64,000 bases of DNA from positions 186,001 to 250,000 of the forward strand of contig NZ_LRMM01000001.1 of the NCBI RefSeq assembly GCF_001647275.1. The letters run 5' to 3'. The notes beneath the pieces were generated by a model that worked only from the letters and a program-made list of their open reading frames with translations, ran no database searches and was not told the DNA's origin. The position numbers were made by a program, and so were the translations under genes. The stretch comes from Rufibacter ruber (GTDB taxonomy: Bacteria > Bacteroidota > Bacteroidia > Cytophagales > Hymenobacteraceae). The stretch's first letter is position 1, and each line of letters opens with the position of its first letter. Positions 53,892 to 63,573 of this stretch are shown piece by piece.

Positions 53892-55448
53892 CTAATAGCG
53901 TTCTTTAATAATTTTCTCCAGCACCGCGCTTCTAAGTACCTCTGCCGCGTTGAGCTCTTCTGCCAGCCACGGCAGCGAAGTGTTTTTCACTACTTCCTGA
54001 TAGGTGGCAAACGAGTTGCGGGGGTGGTAAGACTTACCGTCCGGCTCCATCTGGATGGCCTGGTTAGGGTTGCCGCCCCAGTTTACGGTCTGGAGCACTT
54101 CAGGTCTGAACCCTAAAATATATTCCCCTTGTTCGGCATTGATCTGCAGGACAATGAGGCCGCTGGCCACCTCCTTGAAGTCTTTGGCCCGTACGTACTG
54201 GTGGGGCAGGGTATCTGTGGCGAAGACGTTGCCGCCGTGGTTTCTGCGAATCCAGTACATCATCTCCTTCAGGTCCTGCGGTGAAGGGGTTTTGCCAATG
54301 GTCCAGATGCCGCCCTCATACAACACCGCCGCGCCTGAAAGGTTTAACAGGTCCTGCAGGCTAACGGGGCCATTCAGCAGCCCGTCTACAAAGTTCTGGT
54401 TGTAATAGAGCTGTTCCAGCAGTTGGGCATGTATGCCCCGCAGCCTGGATTTCAGCTCAATGGTGGCTTCTTTTTCTTTGGCCGCCAGTTGCGCTGACAC
54501 AATGCCAGACAGCAGTTCCATCGCCGACCGTATCTCATAGCTGGGGTTCATGGCCTGCTTGTGGTGGCAGGAAATCAGTCCCCAGAGCTTGTTGTCAATG
54601 ATCAGGGGCAACGACATGGAGGCCATGATGTTCAGGTTGGCCAGATACTCCAGGTGCACGCCCGCCACACTGCGCAAATTACATTCAGAGAGGTCTGTGA
54701 ACCGTTGGGTGAGGGGGTTGATGATAGGCAGCAACCGGGCCGGGCGGTAAGATCTGGTGGGGATCAGGCGGTACGGATTTTTAAAGTACAGCTCACGGCT
54801 CTGCTTGGGCACATCTGACGCGGGGAACCGAAGGTCCATGTAATCATCCATGTCTTCCTCTTTGGCCTGGGCAATGACAATACCGTTCCACTGGGGGTCA
54901 AACTGGTAGGCCAGAACCCGGTCAAAGCCCGTGAGTTTCTTTAACTCCTCTACGGCAATCTGCGCCACCTCATGCGTGGTGTTGGCCTTTCTGAGCAGAG
55001 AGGTGATGTATTTGATCTGCTGGTACAGCGCCATGAAAGAGTGCTGCGCCGGCGGGGCCGCATTGGCTTCCAGCTCAATCAGCACGTATTCTTCCTTGGG
55101 GTGCACGAGCGCCGTGAGCGCCAACTCCTTTTCTGCCGTCTGGAACGTGAGGGAGAAGGGGATTTTCTCTTCGGTTACCTGTTTCTGCACCTTTGCCTGA
55201 ATGTCTGTGAACTGCTGCTCCGGCAGAAACAGGGCAATGGGTTGCCCCAGCAGTGCCTCAACGTCTACGCCCAGAAACTCCTGTACGTTCTCGCTTACCT
55301 GAATAATCTTTAACGTGCCCTTTTCCAGGGTAAGCAAGACGCCGTGCGGCTGCACCAGGTTAACCAGGTGCAGCGGAATGCTGCCACAGAAATCTGAATC
55401 GTAGTTTTTTTCCAGGGAGAGGTCAATGGGGGCTTGTTTGTTTTCCAT
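53892..55448 (-). CDS. Bacteriophytochrome photosensory core (PAS-GAF-PHY) without output domain
   Basis: 518 aa from ATG 55448; an in-frame GTG at 55475 is also possible. Cys21 in FCGSIPLHLVNLVQPHGVLL sits where biliverdin-binding Cys is found in bacteriophytochromes. GAF has RFPASDVPKQSRELY (PASDIP-type motif), VHLEYLAN and LISCHH, so the bilin pocket looks complete. PHY carries PRNSF near residue 480. The protein ends soon after the PHY helix (VLEKIIKERY) with no kinase. The CheB/CheR/PAS kinase gene follows after 99 bp, so this could be its light-sensing partner. Red/far-red sensing is inferred. Confidence 0.9.
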   Translation of the reverse strand: MENKQAPIDLSLEKNYDSDFCGSIPLHLVNLVQPHGVLLTLEKGTLKIIQVSENVQEFLGVDVEALLGQPIALFLPEQQFTDIQAKVQKQVTEEKIPFSLTFQTAEKELALTALVHPKEEYVLIELEANAAPPAQHSFMALYQQIKYITSLLRKANTTHEVAQIAVEELKKLTGFDRVLAYQFDPQWNGIVIAQAKEEDMDDYMDLRFPASDVPKQSRELYFKNPYRLIPTRSYRPARLLPIINPLTQRFTDLSECNLRSVAGVHLEYLANLNIMASMSLPLIIDNKLWGLISCHHKQAMNPSYEIRSAMELLSGIVSAQLAAKEKEATIELKSRLRGIHAQLLEQLYYNQNFVDGLLNGPVSLQDLLNLSGAAVLYEGGIWTIGKTPSPQDLKEMMYWIRRNHGGNVFATDTLPHQYVRAKDFKEVASGLIVLQINAEQGEYILGFRPEVLQTVNWGGNPNQAIQMEPDGKSYHPRNSFATYQEVVKNTSLPWLAEELNAAEVLRSAVLEKIIKERY

Positions 55449-55634
55449 CGTGATAAAGAAGCAGTTACGTAACACTGGCTACCAAAGGGAAAACTACTGA
55501 AAGTCTTCTATTCAGAAACGGAGTAAATATAGTGTTAGTATTTTTACGGATAGCCCCTGCACCGGCAAAAGTTTTCCTAAAAAAGCGCCGAGCCCCAGGG
55601 TTCTGAAGAACTGGCACAGAAAAGACAGCGGCTG

Positions 55635-55679
55635 GTTTCTGTTTTTGGTCTCTTTTTCTGAAAACAGCCCGAAAACAGG
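55635..55679. repeat. CTGTTTT palindrome copy 27
   Basis: TTTCTGTTTTTGGTCTCTTTTT / GAAAACAGCCCGAAAACAG in the gap upstream of the phytochrome gene. Confidence 0.65.
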
Positions 55680-55819
55680 CAGCCCACTTCAGGCAAAGCA
55701 GCAGCCTGCGCTCCGGAGAAGGCAGTAACTCCAGAACAGCGCTTCGGCACGTGCGCCAGGGGGGGCCATCATTCATAGAGAGAAAGGGGCTGGGGAACAG
55801 AAAGCTATCCTTCGCCTGC

Positions 55820-56587
55820 TTAGAAGTAGTCAATCACCAGCTTCACCCCAATGTAGAGCACGAACACACCGGTAAGGCCTTTGATGACGTGCGGCTGAAA
55901 GGTATAGAGGCTTAATCTGGTGCCCAATTGACCGCCCACCAACACCGCCAGCAGCAGGGGGGCCAGCAGCGTGAAATTGGCCTGAAACTTACCAGAGGTG
56001 ACCATGCCCAACAACCCGGAGACGGAGTTGACCAATATAAAAAAGCTGGCTAACGCGGCAATAGAGCGGGCTGAGCCCCATTTCAGGAGATGCAGGAGGG
56101 GGGCCAACAGAATTCCGCCGCCTATGCCCACCAGACCCGCCAGAAACCCGGTGGCACCCCCCAACAACAGGTTCAAGTACCAGGAAGGACTCTTCTGCTC
56201 CCCTGTTTCTGGGGTGGGCTTTTGGGCGTACTGCGCCAGCAGCAGCAACCCTGAAAGGGCCAGCACCAGCCCCAGCAGGAAAAAGAACACTTCCTGGCTC
56301 AGCCCCACGGTGGCGCCTAAAAAAGCGGCCGGTACGCTGCTCAGGGTGAGCGGCAGGAATCTCTTCAGGTCTAAATACCCTTCTTTGAGGAAGAGGTACG
56401 TGCCCCCGGAGACCACCACCAGGTTACACAGCAGCGCCGTCTGCTTGATCTCCAGGAAGTTGGGCAGGAACAACGTGAGAATGGCCAGGTAACTGGACCC
56501 GCCGCCAAACCCCACCGAAGAGTACAGCGTGGCCACCAGGAAAAAACAGAGCACCAGCCAGGCCAGATTTGCGTCTATGCCTGCCAT
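55820..56587 (-). CDS. Sulfite exporter TauE/SafE family protein
   Basis: 255 aa, eight hydrophobic helices in two homologous halves, each opening with a glycine-rich loop (SSVGFGGGSSYLA near 22-34 and GLVGIGGGILLAPLL near 155-169) typical of the TauE/SafE (DUF81) family. The family moves sulfite, sulfoacetate or related anions. It overlaps the moeB-rhodanese gene by 13 bp and so is the last gene of that operon. A link to sulfur handling during cofactor synthesis is inferred from context. Confidence 0.88.
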   Translation of the reverse strand: MAGIDANLAWLVLCFFLVATLYSSVGFGGGSSYLAILTLFLPNFLEIKQTALLCNLVVVSGGTYLFLKEGYLDLKRFLPLTLSSVPAAFLGATVGLSQEVFFFLLGLVLALSGLLLLAQYAQKPTPETGEQKSPSWYLNLLLGGATGFLAGLVGIGGGILLAPLLHLLKWGSARSIAALASFFILVNSVSGLLGMVTSGKFQANFTLLAPLLLAVLVGGQLGTRLSLYTFQPHVIKGLTGVFVLYIGVKLVIDYF

Positions 56588-57669
56588 TGCACCAGCTTCA
56601 GGTTGCCAAATTGTTGCCGCCAGTGGTCCATGCCGCCCGCTATGGAATAGACCTCCAATGCTGGGCAGGCCTGGGAGATGAGTTCTGCTGCTTTCTGGCT
56701 ACGGCTTCCTTTCTGGCAGATGGTGAGAAGTATTCCCCGCCGGGGAAGGGAATCCAGCGCGGCGCTCAACCTGGAAAGCGGCAGCAGTTGAGCCCGGGCC
56801 AGATGGCCTTGCTGGTGCTCTTCAGTCTCCCGTACATCCAGCAGCAGAACGTCTTTGCCTTGGGTGACCCATTGGTGCAGCTCCTCCACAGATAGCTGCC
56901 GCACTGTGGCACACCCCGCGAGCGAATAGGACGGGAGCAGTTGGCGCACCGTCTGGTTTTCCTGTTTTGCCTTCAATTTCACCTTGTACTGGCTCTGGTT
57001 CAGGAAATCAAACATGAGCAGGTAACCAGACAAAGGCGCGGCAATGCCCGTGATAACTTTCACCGCCTCCAGGGCCTGGTGGCAGCCTATCAACCCGGGA
57101 ACCACCCCTAACACGCCAGCCGTATTGCAGTCAGGGATCTCCTGCGCCGAGGGTGGGGCGGGGTAGAGGCACCGGTAGGTGGGGCCGCCCAAATAGTTGA
57201 AAACGCTCACCTGCCCTTCAAACTGGTGCAGGGCCCCGTACACAAAGGGTTTGTGCAGCAGTACACACACGTCATTGATCAGGTAGCGGGCTTCAAAGGA
57301 ATCTGTGGCGTCAATGACCAGGTCATATTCCTGAACCAGTTCCACCGCGTTCTCCACCGTCAGGAAGGTGGGGTACGCCGTAAACGCCACCTCCGGGTTT
57401 TGCCCCTGCAGCCGGGTGACCGCCACTTGCACTTTAAGAGATCCCACGTGGGCGTCTGAGAACAGAATCTGGCGGTGCAGGTTGGTAAGGCTCACCGTGT
57501 CCCCGTCTACCACCCCAATGGTGCCAACGCCCATGCCCGTGAGGTACTGCAGCACGGGTACCCCTAATCCGCCAGCGCCCACCACCAAAACCTTCGCCCG
57601 CTGCAGTTTCTCCTGCGCTTCGGCTCCAAATCCCGGGAGCTGTACCTGGCGGGTGTATCTGTTTTCCAT
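56575..57669 (-). CDS. moeB: MoeB/ThiF-type adenylyltransferase fused to rhodanese domain
   Basis: 364 aa. The ThiF/MoeB adenylation domain (~1-245) has the nucleotide loop GAGGLGVPVLQYLTGMG near 31-47, DLVIDATDSFEARY near 117 and DCNTAGVLG near 180. A C-terminal rhodanese domain (~255-360) follows, with active Cys in CQKGSRSQKA near 321. This architecture adenylates the GG end of MoaD-type carriers and can pass sulfur to them. The CxxC zinc pairs usual in E. coli MoeB are not evident. It sits about 150 bp downstream of moaE with palindrome copy 28 between. Confidence 0.9.
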   Translation of the reverse strand: MENRYTRQVQLPGFGAEAQEKLQRAKVLVVGAGGLGVPVLQYLTGMGVGTIGVVDGDTVSLTNLHRQILFSDAHVGSLKVQVAVTRLQGQNPEVAFTAYPTFLTVENAVELVQEYDLVIDATDSFEARYLINDVCVLLHKPFVYGALHQFEGQVSVFNYLGGPTYRCLYPAPPSAQEIPDCNTAGVLGVVPGLIGCHQALEAVKVITGIAAPLSGYLLMFDFLNQSQYKVKLKAKQENQTVRQLLPSYSLAGCATVRQLSVEELHQWVTQGKDVLLLDVRETEEHQQGHLARAQLLPLSRLSAALDSLPRRGILLTICQKGSRSQKAAELISQACPALEVYSIAGGMDHWRQQFGNLKLVQWQA

Positions 57670-57736
57670 GTGGGGTGCTGTTGGTTTTATGAATGTTCAG
57701 GAGGTCTTTTTTTAGGCGGAAAGCGATTAGCCCGGG

Positions 57737-57782
57737 TTTCTGTTTTCGGCCTGTTTTCAGAAAAACAGGCCGAAAACAGAAA
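57737..57782. repeat. CTGTTTT palindrome copy 28 (perfect arms)
   Basis: TTTCTGTTTTCGGCCTGTTTT pairs exactly with AAAACAGGCCGAAAACAGAAA. It sits inside the molybdenum cofactor gene cluster, between moaE and moeB. Confidence 0.85.
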
Positions 57783-57817
57783 TGTTCCTACAGGCAGGGC
57801 AGGCTGACGGAACAAGG

Positions 57818-58228
57818 TTACGGATGCGCATTGACCCAAATGCTGTTGTCCTGGTAATACTCCTTCTTCCAGATGGGAACGGTTTTCTTGAGTTCATCAA
57901 TCAGGAAGCGGGTGGCTTCAAACGCCGCATTACGGTGTGCCGAGGCCACCCCCGTCACCACCACCGGTTCCCCTATCTGCTTTTCGCCCAGCGCATGCAG
58001 GATGAGCAATTTCTCAATGGGCCAGTTCGCCTTCGCCTGGTTCGCTATTTTCTCCAGCTCTTTCAGGGCCATGGGCGCATAGGCTTCAAACACCAGTTTG
58101 ACCACCTGCTTTCCCTGCGCGTGATCGCGAACGGTCCCTATAAAAAGGTTTGTGCCCCCGGCGGCTGGAGTCTGCAAATACTGAAAGGCTTCGTTTAGGT
58201 CAATTTGATTAACTAGTTTGATTAGCAT
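57818..58228 (-). CDS. moaE: Molybdopterin synthase catalytic subunit
   Basis: 136 aa. GGTNLFIGTVRDHAQGKQVVKLVFEAY near residues 25-51, ALGEKQIGEPVVVTGVASAHR near 90-108 and the C-terminal PIWKKEYYQDNSIWV are typical of MoaE, including the catalytic Lys in WKKE. With MoaD it inserts the dithiolene sulfurs into cyclic pyranopterin monophosphate. It starts 11 bp after moaD, so the pair is one operon. Confidence 0.95.
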   Translation of the reverse strand: MLIKLVNQIDLNEAFQYLQTPAAGGTNLFIGTVRDHAQGKQVVKLVFEAYAPMALKELEKIANQAKANWPIEKLLILHALGEKQIGEPVVVTGVASAHRNAAFEATRFLIDELKKTVPIWKKEYYQDNSIWVNAHP

Positions 58229-58239
58229 GTTGTTATGGT

Positions 58240-58479
58240 TTACCCGCCGCTTACCGGCGGAATAAGCGCAATTTCCTGATGAGGCGAAAGGAGCGCGTCA
58301 TCCTCGGCGTACTCACTGTCAACGGCCACCGCCAGGGAGCTAAGGTTCTTCAGCTCCGGGTACTGTCCCGCCAGCCACTGTTTCAGCTGCCCCACCGTCT
58401 TAGGGCGTTCTGCCGGCTCCACCTGAAGATGGGAGGCACCCACTATGTCTCTCGTTATCCCGAAAAGGAGAATGTTCAT
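58240..58479 (-). CDS. moaD: Molybdopterin synthase sulfur carrier subunit
   Basis: 79 aa ubiquitin-fold carrier ending in the required Gly-Gly (IALIPPVSGG), which is adenylated by MoeB and thiocarboxylated. The middle LAVAVDSEYAEDDALL matches MoaD/ThiS carriers. First gene of moaD-moaE; the adenylating enzyme gene lies downstream on the same strand. moaA, moaC and mogA are not in the window. Confidence 0.93.
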   Translation of the reverse strand: MNILLFGITRDIVGASHLQVEPAERPKTVGQLKQWLAGQYPELKNLSSLAVAVDSEYAEDDALLSPHQEIALIPPVSGG

Positions 58480-58587
58480 GAATTTGGTTTTGGTACGGAT
58501 AATAATGGCCTACTCCATTTTATCCGGCTTCGTTGTCTAAAGCTACCGCACTTTCACCTACCCGCCAAAAAAAGCAGGAGGCGCTGT

Positions 58588-58629
58588 TCTGTTTTGGAGC
58601 TGTTTTGGTAAAAACAGGCCAGAAACGGG
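58588..58629. repeat. CTGTTTT palindrome copy 29
   Basis: TTCTGTTTTGGAGCTGTTTTGG / AAAAACAGGCCAGAAACGG with several mismatches, upstream of moaD. Confidence 0.6.
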
Positions 58630-58705
58630 AAAGGTTACAGACGCCCGCAACTCCTCCGGTTGATACGGGGTCTTAGGCGCAGGCGGCACAGCGGGGCAGG
58701 CGTAG

Positions 58706-58748
58706 GTTCTGTTTTTGGGCTATTTTCCGGAAAACGGGCCAAAAACGG
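58706..58748. repeat. CTGTTTT palindrome copy 30
   Basis: GTTCTGTTTTTGGGCTATTTT / AAAACGGGCCAAAAACGGC, degenerate on the right arm, just before composite element C. Confidence 0.6.
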
Positions 58749-58899
58749 CATAGCGGTGTTCCTGCTCCCTGCGGGAGAAGGTCAGGAGAAGGGGAGATGC
58801 GGTTCAGGTTGTTATGGCAGAAGCTGCTGGCACAGACGCTCGCAGGTCTGATAGACGCTACGAGGTCTTATGAGCAGGCGGCACAGCGGAGGCAGGCGT

Positions 58900-60300
58900 A
58901 TCGGGACCCACCCCTACCCCTCCCGGGAGGGGAGTGATCTGGCATGCGTGGGGGCAAATGTAAGGGGCCAGGACTCAGTAATGCGTAGATCTCGGCTTTC
59001 TAAGATTTGCCATTCCGGACAGAGTACCTGCGGATTTGCAATCCGCGGCCCTGCAGATCAAATATGCCGCTGTTGGGATTGATTATGAATGCGTGGGGGC
59101 ATGTGCTGTGTGACATATATCTGGCATGCGCGGACCTGCTGGTGTAAACATCCCCCTTCGCCCCCTTCAAAGGGGGGGGCGAAGTGAGTTCTGAGTCTTG
59201 AGTCCTGAGTCCTGAGTCCTTTCTTTTCCCTTAGGCAATTCAGCACGAATGAAGCAGCTATGCCTGGTTTCGCTGCCGCGCCGCGAGGGCAGCCAGAGAC
59301 CGCCCGTCACGCCGCTCTTCCGGATTTATAATCCGGAAGCAGGTACTGAGGGGATTTGTAATCCCCGTTACGCCGCCTTTGTACAACTATTACTGCGGAT
59401 TGCAAATCCGCGGGGAGTCTTGATTCGGGATTGCAAATCGCGAACAGCGGAGAAAGTAAAAGCCCTCTGCCTCTAAGGGGGGGGCGGGAATGCGTGGGGG
59501 CGTATGCTACACGCCCCTACAGCAATGCGCGTCCTCCTGTGTAAACATCCCCCTTCGCCCCCTTCAAAGGGAGAGTATCAGGCAGCGTTAGAAGGCACGG
59601 AAGTAACTTCCGCGCCATAGAGGAGCTATAGAGGGCAGAGGTAATGTGAGGCTGCCGCCTCATGGAAGCTGAAAGCTTCCGCCATTATAGGTCCAGGTTG
59701 GAAACCTGAACCAGAGAAAGTGACAAACCAGCAGCAATAAAAAAACAATACTTCTGCCCCTGGCTGATGTGCGCAGCACGGGCTCGCCTCAGGCTAGCGG
59801 ATCAGTAACAGTTACCTGCAGAAACAGACAGAGCAGCACAAGCAGTTACAGGAGAGGAACAGCAACCAGTCCTGGGGGTAAGCGCCTCTGTTAATACGGT
59901 GCCGCATCAGCGGCAACGCCAAAGGCGTAGTTTTAACAGCAGTGCTCACCGGCAGGACGGGGCCCCGCGGCCGTGAGCGCTTACCGGAAAAGATGAAACA
60001 TCACAGTGAGTGAGGCACCGGAGCAAACGGTAAAGCCAAGGCAACAGCAGACTCCGCCTTCCTGCAGCAGCCAAGGGAACAGCGAACTACGCATACCTAC
60101 GCCTGCTGCAACAACAATGAAACAGAAACGCTTTTGAAGCCCTGCTTCCAACCGCACACTGCCAAGGCAACAGCAGACTTCGCCTTCCAACCGCAGCCAA
60201 GGGAACAGCGAACTTCACATTCCTGCCACAGCCACAACCTACCAGGCAAACCTGCAGCTGCTGCAACAGCTCCCACCGCCACGGTAACAGAACCCTTACC
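58900..60300 (+). repeat. Composite multi-copy element, copy C
   Basis: Third copy. Palindromes lie at 59030-59046 (GCGG arms), 59317-59339 (CTTCCGG arms), 59350-59366 (GGGG arms) and 59395-59411 (GCGG arms). Hairpins of the CCCCCTTCGCCCCCTTCAAA type occur twice (near 59151 and 59548), tandem TGAGTCCT units at about 59187-59222, then the core and a tail with at least four CCAAGGGAACAGCGAACTAC-like units. The duplicated hairpin suggests a nested or partly duplicated leader in this copy. Confidence 0.8.
59587..60000 (+). ncRNA. Structured core of element copy C (candidate RNA)
   Basis: Hairpin 59594-59616 is identical to copies A and B. The junction 59641-59688 has its closing stem with one G-U pair. 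Hairpin 59690-59712 reads CAGGTT/AACCTG where A has CAAGTT/AACTTG, a compensated A-U to G-C change. The compound stem 59869-59958 keeps GTCCTG/CAGGAC and CTGTTAA/TTAACAG, with apical hairpins GCCGC-ATCA-GCGGC and ACGCC-AAA-GGCGT. The TTCTGCC long-range stem of copy A is mostly lost here. Confidence 0.45.
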
Positions 60301-60326
60301 TCCGCAAAAAAGAAAACTATAAAACC

Positions 60327-60365
60327 ATTTCGGGGCTGTTTTCCCAAAAACAGCCCCGAAACAGC
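60327..60365. repeat. CTGTTTT palindrome copy 31
   Basis: TTTCGGGGCTGTTTTCCC / AAAAACAGCCCCGAAA, perfect inner arms, abutting the stop codon of the molybdenum subunit gene on the minus strand; a probable terminator. Confidence 0.78.
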
Positions 60366-62580
60366 TACAGCAACTTATCTAAGGTGATGGGTAACTCCCT
60401 TACCCGCTTCCCGGTGGCATGAAACACCGCGTTGGCAATAGCGGGAGCCACACTCACTATCCCTATTTCACCCAGCCCTTTCGCGCCCAGGGGGTTCACA
60501 ATGGCATCATGCTCCTCCACAAAAATAACCTCAATCTGCTGCACATCGGCGTTCACCGGTACGTGGTACTTGTCCAGGTCATGCGTCATGAAACGGCCTA
60601 CGCGGCTGTCCATGACCGAATGTTCCTCTAACGCCACGCCAATTCCCCAGACTGCCCCGCCTAAGATCTGGCTGCGGGCGGTTTTGGGGTTGATGATGCG
60701 GCCACCGGCAATGGCGCTGACAATGCGGGTCACCTTGATGGTGCCCAGGTCTTCGTCTACCTGCACTTCCACAAAGGTGGCTGAGTGGGCGTAGGGGGAG
60801 TAGTTCTGCTGTTCTTTGGCCGGTTTCAGAGAAGCCTCTACCTCAAGGGGGGAGCCCTTGGCTTGGGCAAGAACCTCGGCAAGAGAGACAGACTGTGCCG
60901 GGGCCTGGGTGACAAACAGGCGTCCGCCGGAAAAGGTGAGGTCTTCGCGTTTGGCGTTTGAGAAAGGCGAGTTCTCCAGTTTCTGGGCCAGCTTCAGCAA
61001 TTGTTCCTGTACTTGCTCACACACGGCCTTTACCGCAGAACCCACAGATGAAACCGTCCAGGAGCCCCCTTCCAGCGGAGATTTGGGAAGGGTGGAGTCG
61101 CCTAATTTGAACGTAACGTCCTCCAGCGGGAGCCCCAGCGTCTCAGCCGCTATCTGGGCCATGACCGTGTAGGTGCCGGTGCCAATGTCGGCGGTGGCGC
61201 TGCTCACTGTCAGTTTGCCTTCAGGGGTCAGAACGGCTTTGGCGGCCGCCTCCTGCTGCTTGGCCTCCCAGGCACCCTGGGCCACGCCCCACCCAATGAG
61301 CTGGTGGCCTTCCTTCATAGACCGGGGCGCTGGATTTCGCTTTTCCCACCCAAACCTGGCTGCCCCCTGGCGGTACGCCTCCCTGAGCTCCTTGCTGGAG
61401 AAGGGTTTGTCTTTGTTGTAGTCTTTCTCTGAATAGTTTTTTAGCCGGAACTCCATCGGGTCCATGCCCACCTGGTAGGCCATCTCGTCAATGGCGCATT
61501 CCAGGGCGTAAATGCCGGTGGTGCCGCCCGGGGCCCGCATGTCCAGCGGGGTGTACACATCCAGGCCCACCAGTTTGTGGGTCAGTTTCACATTGTCACA
61601 GGCATACAGTACCCCCGGCCAAATGACCACATCCTCAGAGTAGTCTTCAAACCGCGAGGTCTCAGCAAACGCATTTTGCTCCAGTGCCTGCAGCTTGCCG
61701 TCCTGGGTGGCGCCCAGGGCAAAGCGCTGGACCGTTTTCGGCCGGTGGCCGAAGGAAAACATCTGCTGCCGCGTGAGCATGAGGCGCACGCTCCGTTTCA
61801 GTTCCCGCGCCGCCAGCACCGCCAGAAACAGCTGGTACTGCGGCCGCAACCCAGACCCGAAGCCCCCGCCTACATACTCAGACACCACATGCACGTCCTG
61901 CAGGGGAATCCCGAAGGCGTGGCTCAGGTACTTCTGGCTGTTCTGCACCCCCTGAATTTTGTCATACACGGTCAATTTGCCGTCCTGGCCGTAGATGACT
62001 GTGGCGGCGTGCATTTCCATGGGGTTGTGGTGCTCTGCCGGGTGGCTGTAGGCTTGCTCCAGCTTCACCGGGGCGTGGGCCATAGCCTCCTCTGGGTTGC
62101 CCCAGGGTTTAGGCGGCGGACTGGATTTATAGTTGGGCGGCTCGTACGCGTGTATGAGGTTCTTCTCGAAATCAGTCTCCTGTGGCTCCTCCTCATAGGT
62201 TACCTTCACCAGCATACCCGCATAACGGGCCAGTTCAAACGACTCTGCCACCACCAGCGCAATGGGCTGCATACTGAACGTGATTTGGTTGTTGTACAGC
62301 GGCCGGAAGGGGGAACCGGGCGGAGAGTCCTCGTCCTGGTAGTGGGAGTCCAGCCAGGTGTAGCCGGGGCGGTTCTCATGGGTAAAGATATGCAGCACCC
62401 CCGGCAGCTGCTGTGCTTCAGAAAGGTCTATGCCTGTGATCCTGCCTTTGGCAATGGCACTGTTCACCACAAAACCATACACCAGGTCCGGGGCGAAATA
62501 TTCAGCGGCGTATTTGGCCTTTCCGGTTACTTTTTCTCTGCCGTCTTTGCGGTTGGCGGGTGTTCCTATGTGGTGCGTGT

Positions 62581-62584
<4 letters not shown>
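60365..62584 (-). CDS. paoC: Aldehyde/xanthine oxidoreductase, molybdopterin-binding subunit
   Basis: 739 aa. Xanthine-dehydrogenase-type large subunit: N-terminal hammerhead domain (GKAKYAAEYFAPD) followed by the molybdenum-binding domain with GGGFGSGLRPQYQ near residue 240, RAPGGTTGIYALE near 350, and the catalytic base Glu in GAKGLGEIGIVS near 710. Length equals the PaoC/YagR group. The substrate is likely an aldehyde or purine; the neighbouring subunits resemble PaoB and PaoA. It overlaps paoB by 4 bp. Maturation needs the cofactor made by the moa/moe genes just downstream. Confidence 0.9.

Positions 62585-63569
<985 letters not shown>

Positions 63570-63573
<4 letters not shown>

Noticed and set aside
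59249-59476. Open frame across the palindromes of element C
   Set aside because: It translates the GGATTTGTAATCC repeats; there is no conservation of frame between element copies.
5728-60365. Many short open frames with recurring peptides such as FRAVFxKTAxKQK, FGLFSEKQPQNR or FSEKEPENS
   Set aside because: They are translations of the CTGTTTT palindromes in different frames, not proteins; they recur because the repeat recurs.
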